DNA from: Lingula anatina
Lineage: Eukaryota > Brachiopoda > Lingulata > Lingulida > Lingulidae
Length of the DNA stretch: 62,557 bases
Assembly (NCBI RefSeq): GCF_001039355.2
Contig: NW_019775647.1
Location: 864,286 to 926,842 of the forward strand
Direction: 5' to 3'
The translations under genes and the position numbers were made by a program. Position 1 is the first letter of the stretch. Each line of letters begins with the position of its first letter. Shown piece by piece: positions 57,301-62,557 of this stretch. The notes under the pieces are model-generated. The model was not told the DNA's origin and made no database searches. It saw only the letters and a list, made by a program, of their open reading frames with translations.

Positions 57301-60300
57301 ACACACATAAACACACACACAAGCATATGCACTCATACACTAAACTAACCTATTGCTCGCCATCATGGCCAATGGCGATGGTCTTTGCCGTGCCGTCACA
57401 GAGAAGGTTCCAGGGAGGATGGGGGTGGTGGTGAACTGTTGTAACAGCTGTCTGTAGCGCTCCTTTTCTTCCATATTTATACTCTGATAAATTAACAAAC
57501 GATTACTACACAACACAACCTGTCATTTTTTATCATAAGCCATTTAGAAATATTTTTACACAATTTAATTCTCTAAAAAACAACAAGTACAACAAGTTTA
57601 TAAACTTTTGATGATGCAAGAATTTGAAAAAAATCTTACCTATAAAATGATTTATCAGTTACTGCATTCATTCATGTCATTTATGTAAGTAAAACAAATT
57701 CAATAACTTGGCTAACCAACAATTCATTTCTTTTCAACGGTTTCAAAAAATTAACCCTCTCTCTCTTCAATACAATTTTCTTGATGCTTTCATTGTTCAC
57801 AGTAACAGGAGTACTAAATAAAAATAAATGATAAACACACACAAAAAAAAGGGATTCTCTCCTCTTCAGAGAACACAGAAGAATCCCCACCTGTTTGGCT
57901 GTGTACACTTTTGGAGCAAGCCGACTCGACTGGCCGCTGCTGGTCCGATGGAAACTCTGGCCATTACTCATGTGGAAACTTCCGCCATTTTGCTGTGGGG
58001 TCGCCTCAAAAGTCTTTTCGAACACTGATCTGTAAGACGGCGGTATGAATTGCTTCTGCTGCTGTTGTGGGATTGGTTTGGTGGAAAGGGGCCTGGTAGA
58101 AATGCAGGCACATATATGAAACATATAAATATGTGTGTGTGTGTGTGTATAAATGATAATAGTCTGGGGTAGAGCTAGCAATTTTTTTTGCTTAGCCATA
58201 TCACCACATTTTTGACAATTTGTTATCAAAATGGTAATAATTTGGCTAAAACATGTCAAATCAAGCCCTTTTTCTTTAGCCAATTTAAGTCAGTTTTAGC
58301 ATTTGGCTAAATTGGCGAGTGTTAGTGCTACCCCAGATAGTCCTAACCATGCTGTTAGGATCTCAGGACCAACGAAATGATTTATAACATGAAATGTACT
58401 ATTTATAAAACATTGAAGCCATATTTCCAAACAACAACTATATCTGTGGTAAAAATATTATAACATCACATCAGACCAAAAAGACTGAGCTACTTAAAAA
58501 AAAGAGACATTTCAGGAAAAATCCTCTACAAATCAATGAACATTCCAACAACAAACTAACACTAAGGGTGCTTTCCCAGAGATTTAGATCGATCTAAAGA
58601 TTAAGATTTAGACTGACCTAACTCCCTGGGGGTTCACATTAAATTGCAGTCAGCCGAGCGGGCACCATATTAAGGTGGGGGAGGGGGGGGGGCCTTGGGA
58701 ACATAAATGCACATACAAACCTGCCAGCACTGCGGGGAGGGGCCACTCCTCGTCCTGTACTACCTGGTTTAGACCCAGGGAGTCTGTCTCCTCGACCCCC
58801 TTCTCTGTACCCCCGGGACTGACCCTCCTCTGATCTCCCACTGCTCCTGTCTGTTTACAATAAAAATTATGATGAGCATTAGTATTTAATTAATCTACCC
58901 CTTCTGAACTTCTCATTACTTCCTTTCATTAACAGCAATTTATTTAAATGCAACATGATTTGAAATATGCTCAGCCAAAGTAAAACAAAATATTCAAAAA
59001 TATTCAAAAATATTCACTGAAAGTTGATTCTTAATTTTAACTATACAATTTCAAAATTTTAAATTATACAAATTTGTAAATAAAAAGTCTCAGATATTGG
59101 AGCAATCTTTTTTAAGTATATTATACATACTTTTTCTTATTTTTTACACTTTCTGATTGCAACCTTTTAACATCTAAATCTTGAAAACATACAAATAAAA
59201 GCCATCTCACCTGGTTTCATCCCGGCTGACGAAGATGCAGAAGAGGAGGATGGAGGGACGGGATAGGAGCGGAAGAGATTCAGCTTGCGTATGTCGGCAT
59301 TGGGCGGTGGTGGAGGATGCCACTCCTCTGGCTCTGACCTCTGACCTATAGACAGCAACAAAAGATTTGTAACATCATACATGTATTAAAACAAAGAGTC
59401 CATAAGCTGGTGGCCATTGTTAGCTATTCCTCTGTGATAGCATACATAAATATTATTTTTTATTAATCTCTCTCTGGACTCATAATGTATATCACACTTT
59501 ATACTATTTTATGATTTCATGTTGATGCTGATGATAATGACATGACCTTTTCTGACATGAGAATATTTATCTGGCCATTACAGACAGTTCACCTGTGTGA
59601 TAACATAGTTTACACGCGAGATTTGGCAGCTTCAAAAATGTGTTTCAAAGCGTAGATCGCACTCGAGTGACAATTTAAATATCATAAGTTAACTATGCTT
59701 ACGCTGACAGCACATTATGCCAAATGCCAAATTCGCAGCTGGTATCTTAAAATATATCCATTTTAATATCTAGTGGAAACCCCTTGGTACGTAACAGTAA
59801 AATCATTTCTATAAGTCTGGGCATACTTTTTTCCAATATTACATGATGAAAAGCACATCAGCCCCACAAAGAAATTTTAATGAAGAACTGATAACAAAAG
59901 ATTACATATCTGATCAAGACATAACAGTCAAAAGAAAAGTATGCAATTGAAATTTGGGTTCTGATCACCAACAATTCCAAGATCACAGTTTCTTCAAATC
60001 AAATGTTCTCCAATGTAAAGTTGTAGATTTTATTGTCTAATTCATATGAATTTTCTGCGTGAGTAGTAAAAATAAGAACAGTAGTCCTGCAAATCAAATG
60101 ACTTAAGATATTTATGGTATTTATGGCTCTTTTTTACAGGGTCTAAATATTCCATCATTCTCTCCAGGCCTAAGTGTTTCATCAACAAATGCCTACTAGC
60201 ACAGTATAGTAATATTTGTACAAGATAAATTTATTCAATGCTAGTCAAGGACTACTTGTCAATCACTGATAGAAAAGTTAATTTTTCGAGGTTAAAAAAA

Positions 60301-61036
60301 GTTGTGCAAAAGGGCAACTATGTAGGAAGCTGCCGAAAGAAGTGTTACGTCTGCAAACACTGTTGAAAACAGAAACATGGCCCACAGCTGTTCAGCTGGA
60401 CATGGAATCACAGCACACCACTGCAAACCAAAGATGTCGCCAAAAGTTACAAGACAAGCTGTATCCAAAGTGCCACCAACAGAACTGGCAACTGAAGCTA
60501 TTCAAATATTCCACAGAAATTAGTAAAAGGAATATCAGATCAGTGTTCCCTTATTTTACTTCTGTGACACTCCCAATTCATCTACTGTCAGTGGATAAGA
60601 GATCAAATAATGTAACAAAGTAAAATTTTTATCTTTTCTTAATTTTAAAAAAAGCAATAAAAAAATGACAACCCAATCAATTTTTTTTATAAAATAGCAA
60701 GCAACAAAATTAAGTCCTGTAATAATTCATAATTTTTTCTCTCAAAAGACATATATATGAAACCAAAGTACAACGTTTCAACCTCACCAAGACTTTCTTT
60801 AGTTCAAGCTGGGTGCAAATGAAGAAAAACTGCATAATTCTCCCAAATTTTCAAAACAATCCCAAAACACCAAGCATTAGACTGTGCTATCAGTCACCAC
60901 ACTCTTTACCTTCACAATTGAATGATTTTCCAGAATGAATCGAAGGCCTTGCAAATGCACTTTTGGCAGCTTCTAATTATGCAAAATAGAGGTGTGTATG
61001 CATTTTTAATTATTTCTTTTGAGCAATTGTGCATGC

Positions 61037-61087
<51 letters not shown>

Positions 61088-62047
61088 AGGGAGCTAGCAC
61101 ATGTATGTACTAGTATGTGTGTTTGAAAGAGCATGAAAGTCTTTTGCTTCTGAATACCATTTTTAACATTTAAAAGAAATTCTCCGTCATCTGTGCTTAT
61201 ATAAAAATGTCCACTACCAATAAATCCACAAGAAAACACTCGCACGTACCTTCATTGTTGCTCCTTGACACTCTCATCCCCATACTTCTTCCCACAGGAT
61301 CAGAAGGACGGTAGTGGGAGAACTGACCATCTGACAAGTACTGAAATGTGCACAATTTAACATGAATTAGCATGCTTGTTTGTTATTTACTGCCACTACA
61401 CACTTGCCACTGACACACCTCTCTTCCAAATCCTGTGAAATCCTGTTATTTTACACTAAGTCGTGGGACTTTGGGTTATCTCAGATTATTCCCATTCCAC
61501 TTGGATCCTTATATGCTATATCAGAACCTTGTTATTCTGACCCCAATGCTGTATTAGGACCTCACTATTCAAAGCCCTATGCTGTATTATTACCTCTTTT
61601 TCCCCCCTCCTCACACGATAATCAAGATGAGACTGCAACTTACTATAAAAAAGTCGAAAAATATGCATGGGGACCAAGAAGCTGCCTAGGCCAATGACAT
61701 TTTTGAGCTCCCAAAAAGTTGGAAAACTGCCAATATTTGGAAAATTCTCATCCCTGCATAATAACATTCTTTCTGCCTTTGAGCCTATACTGTATAATTA
61801 CATCATTACTCTAAGCCCAATGCTGTTTTATGACCTTATTATTCTAAGCCCAATGCTGTATAAATATTTTTCCTAACACCATAATGCATTTCTTTCTCAC
61901 TCTGAGCCCTATGCTGTATTATTACCTCATTATTCCTGGTCCTGGCCCTGGGTTCAGGATTAGTATGGTACCTGTCTAAGAAGCTGTCCTTCTGTTTCAC
62001 TATCCATTCAGCCACTTTGGAAAATGGTACACCGAGGGCTTGGAAAA
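52828..62047 (-). CDS. SENP1/2-type SUMO-specific cysteine protease, both ends missing
   Basis: Fourteen exons join in phase to about 633 codons. The N-terminal half is a disordered Ser/Pro/Gln-rich region with a conserved EEKERYRQLLQQ helix (human SENP1: EEEREIYRQLLQM), two SUMO-interaction-like motifs (PVIVDL and DIVEIL), a coiled, charged stretch with 13 Glu in a row, then the C48 peptidase domain: GLNWLNDEVINFYMN, VHAFNTFFYPKL, catalytic His in HLGMHWCLA, catalytic Asp in KYFDSMGG. The catalytic Cys (GSDCG motif), always C-terminal to these, is not in the window. SENP enzymes cut SUMO precursors and remove SUMO from targets in the nucleus. The start codon lies right of the window. Not nameable as SENP1 or SENP2, since invertebrates usually have one shared ancestor. 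Confidence 0.93.
53312..53515 (-). CDS. SENP exon: catalytic His
   Basis: 204 bp, phase 0. VINFYMNLLIERGKQ, VHAFNTFFYPKLMSGGH, VLKRWTRKVDVFAVDYI and VPVHLGMHWCLA; His equals His533 of human SENP1. Acceptor TCCAG, donor GCA|GTGAGT. Confidence 0.95.
53751..54160. repeat. 104-bp tandem array copying the tail of a SENP exon
   Basis: The last 48 bases of the exon at 54176 plus about 56 bases of intron recur with exact period 104: CCTCATCATTCAGCC-type starts at 54175 (real exon), 54071 and 53967. A more diverged piece follows near 53751. The copies keep MSTL-GLNWLNDE coding and the GTAC donor on the minus strand but lack the 5' half of the exon and its acceptor. Confidence 0.93.
54176..54318 (-). 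CDS. SENP exon: start of protease domain
   Basis: 143 bp, start phase 1, end phase 0. ELTAEQEDIVDNALVPYPEG and RIARRDMSTLLGLNWLNDE, as in SENP1 (EEMEKEIKNVF... RKDIQTLNHLNWLNDE). The acceptor ATTCTCAG is preceded by (TAT)n. Confidence 0.95.
54326..54369. repeat. (AAT)n microsatellite at a SENP acceptor
   Basis: About 14 units; on the minus strand it is (ATT)n and ends 8 bases before the exon, acting as the pyrimidine-rich tract. Confidence 0.95.
54911..55052 (-). CDS. SENP exon: acidic region
   Basis: 142 bp, phase 0 to 1. RKEQEAALEEQIRQRMVLTE then PPVVEEAYIEEE and a run of Glu ending EEFP. Encoded by GAG/GAA repeats, so length may be polymorphic. SENP1 has the shorter SEDEFPEIT here. Confidence 0.92.
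55450..55534 (-). CDS. SENP exon: coiled-coil
   Basis: 85 bp, phase 2 to 0. LKERFESETLARKRQIEEEK then IKSSYFEEK; charged helix equal to the RARERLRQIEEQ region of SENP1. Donor AAG|GTATAA. Confidence 0.9.
55798..55866 (-). CDS. SENP exon
   Basis: 69 bp, phase 2 to 2. KSPPAFQDALQSSPYWTDEW then INSL; resembles SENP1 FFQAELWIKEL. Donor CT|GTAAGA. Confidence 0.88.
56109..56157 (-). CDS. SENP exon: second SUMO-interaction-like motif
   Basis: 49 bp, phase 1 to 2. DAEPDIVEILDEKPPSK; DIVEIL with flanking acids fits a SUMO-interaction motif. Confidence 0.85.
56460..56773 (-). CDS. SENP exon: linker with SUMO-interaction-like motif
   Basis: 314 bp, phase 2 to 1. STLTNTTLLGSDIPKAPKAF at the start, a Ser/Pro-rich middle, and HRKKLGRHQPVIVDL at the end. 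VIVDL is a hydrophobic core of the SUMO-interaction type; HRKK could be part of a nuclear localisation signal. Confidence 0.88.
56847..56994. repeat. Dispersed repeat, GGACAGC family, copy B
   Basis: Matches 23262-23430 in order (GTTTTCCCAG, CATTTGGACAGCC, GCTGGACAGCTTATGGATTT, GGACTCCCTG). Lies in a SENP intron. Confidence 0.65.
57034..57201. mobile_element. CAGGGGCGGAT-family MITE, intact copy
   Basis: 168 bp, same length as the copy at 38019. Ends CAGGGGCGGATTTAGG and GAATCCACCCTTG. Flanked by TGTACC on both sides (57028-57033 and 57202-57207). Confidence 0.88.
57350..57483 (-). CDS. SENP exon: conserved N-terminal helix
   Basis: 134 bp, phase 0 to 2. SINMEEKERYRQLLQQFTTT; the EEKERYRQLLQ motif has a direct equivalent in human SENP1. 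Then ARQRPSPLAMMASN. Confidence 0.9.
57891..58092 (-). CDS. SENP exon: Gln/Ser-rich region
   Basis: 202 bp, phase 2 to 0. RPLSTKPIPQQQQKQFIPPS, YRSVFEKTFEATPQQNGGS and SRLAPKVYTAKQ. No domain. Confidence 0.85.
58573..58670. repeat. Partial GATCGATCT-type MITE
   Basis: TTCCCAGAGATTTAGATCGA, CTCCCTGGGGGTTCAC and GTCAGCCGAGCGGGCAC match the left half of the element at 17828; the right half is missing. Confidence 0.65.
58721..58850 (-). CDS. SENP exon: Gly/Arg/Ser-rich region
   Basis: 130 bp, phase 1 to 2. DRSSGRSEEGQSRGYREGGR then GSTGRGVAPPRSAGR. RG-type repeats suggest disorder or arginine methylation sites. A competing open frame here has no matching phase. Confidence 0.82.
59211..59345 (-). 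CDS. SENP exon: Pro/Ser-rich region
   Basis: 135 bp, phase 1 to 1. QRSEPEEWHPPPPPNADIRK, LNLFRSYPVPPSSSSASSS. Acceptor CTATAG, donor CAG|GTGAGA. Confidence 0.85.
59346..61249 (-). other. SENP intron, non-coding
   Basis: 1.9 kb. No exon recognised on either strand; the plus-strand frame at 60342-60623 has no known motif. (GA)n at 61040-61081. Confidence 0.6.
61040..61081. repeat. (GA)n microsatellite
   Basis: About 20 GA units, then three GGGA units. Confidence 0.95.
61250..61340 (-). CDS. SENP exon
   Basis: 91 bp, phase 0 to 1. YLSDGQFSHYRPSDPVGRSM then GMRVSRSNNEG. Acceptor TTTCAG, donor AAG|GTACGT. Confidence 0.82.
61500..61945. repeat. Degenerate minisatellite, about 30-35 bp period
   Basis: The phrase GCCCAATGCTGTATTATTAC with CTCATTATTCTAA recurs about seven times with changes. 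Its right end overlaps the 3' end of the next SENP exon as modelled. Confidence 0.75.
61926..62047 (-). CDS. SENP exon, first in the window
   Basis: 122 bp, start phase 1, end phase 0. FQALGVPFSKVAEWIVKQKD then SFLDRYHTNPEPRARTRNNE. The nearer donor, CAG|GTACCA at 61971, would leave phase 2 and create a stop in the next exon, so I chose GAG|GTAATA at 61925, which lies in the minisatellite. Donor choice is the weak point. Confidence 0.65.
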
Positions 62048-62450
62048 CTGCAATATAAAAACAGCGCAAATCTAATATATAATAATTACTCAAGTTTCCC
62101 TGTCTGTGGAATGAACACTAACTCTGGTAAACATGAAACTTGGCCAGTAAAAGCTAGGTGAATTTGCTTAGGTCCTGTGTTGGTTTGAGACCAGTAGATT
62201 CTTGAACCTTGTTGCAGAAAGGTACAGATGACTAAAATATTTTTGACACTGAGTTTTCCTTTTGTTTTAGCATATATGTACTAGTAAGGCAATTTTCAGC
62301 CTTAACAGGTGGGAGATTACATATACTCAAGCTATTCTGCTAGACTTATTTTTCAAGAAATTGAGGGCGCCCTCTTAAATACAGAAACAATATTTATAAC
62401 ACAATTTATGTAACACAATGAAGAACCCCAAGTAGCTACCCTTTATATGC

Positions 62451-62485
62451 AATGTGTGTGTGTGTGTGTCTGTGTATGTGTTTTT

Positions 62486-62557
<72 letters not shown>
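62451..62557. repeat. (TG)n microsatellite at the window end
   Basis: TG units with a poly(T) interruption near 62481, running off the window end. Confidence 0.95.

Noticed and set aside
60342-60623. 93-codon plus-strand frame inside a SENP intron
   Set aside because: No motif recognised; opposite strand to the host gene and no regulatory context.
51825-62557. SENP as a natural gene nested in an ARHGAP intron
   Set aside because: It would require the SENP Cys exon to lie left of 51824 inside ARHGAP introns; no minus-strand frame with a GSDCG-like motif was found there, and a lone N marks the interval. Not fully excluded.

Overview
This is eukaryotic nuclear DNA, almost certainly from a marine invertebrate animal; a lophotrochozoan such as a mollusc is my best guess, at low confidence. 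The evidence is short exons split by long AT-rich introns with GT/AG borders, dense microsatellites, many short foldback transposons, non-LTR retrotransposon pieces and animal-type multidomain genes. Three conserved genes and one transposase-derived gene were assembled by hand; every exon junction within them was checked for reading-frame phase. No tRNA, rRNA, CRISPR or prokaryotic system was seen.

Layout. (1) 1-5909: one copy of a repeated block holding exons 2-5 of an INO80C-like gene (minus strand), LINE fragments, and a reverse-transcriptase insertion next to a 676-base gap. (2) 5911-7620: non-coding, with one short inverted-repeat element. (3) 7621-12230: the second copy of the block, again with INO80C exons 2-5, differing by small changes and by transposon presence or absence. 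(4) 12344-14262: a two-exon THAP-domain/DDE-transposase gene (minus), lying inside INO80C intron 1. (5) 14837-14935: INO80C exon 1, which completes a 199-residue protein with the second copy. (6) 16611-51824: eleven exons (plus) of an ARHGAP12/15/27-family RhoGAP protein encoding SH3, WW, WW, PH and a long linker, with a 14.8-kb intron between exons 4 and 5. (7) 52828-62047: fourteen exons (minus) of a SENP1/2-type SUMO protease, running from a point inside the N-terminal region to the exon with the catalytic Asp.

The INO80C gene (chromatin remodelling subunit) and the ARHGAP gene (Rho GTPase and cytoskeleton control) are divergently arranged, with about 1.7 kb between their start codons. The SENP and ARHGAP genes converge, yet neither is complete: the RhoGAP domain and the SENP catalytic-Cys exon should both lie past the same 1-kb interval, and that interval holds a lone N at 52378. 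A second lone N at 5910 sits where the block duplication breaks off. The simplest reading is that both lone Ns are contig joins: the first duplicates one locus from two haplotypes, the second joins two unrelated half genes.

No wholly new biological system is evident. The most rewarding items are the two suspected assembly joins, a THAP-transposase gene that has lost its catalytic Glu, three near-perfect 260-base hairpins in ARHGAP introns, a 104-bp tandem array that copies the tail of a SENP catalytic-domain exon together with its splice donor, and insertion polymorphisms that define target sites exactly.
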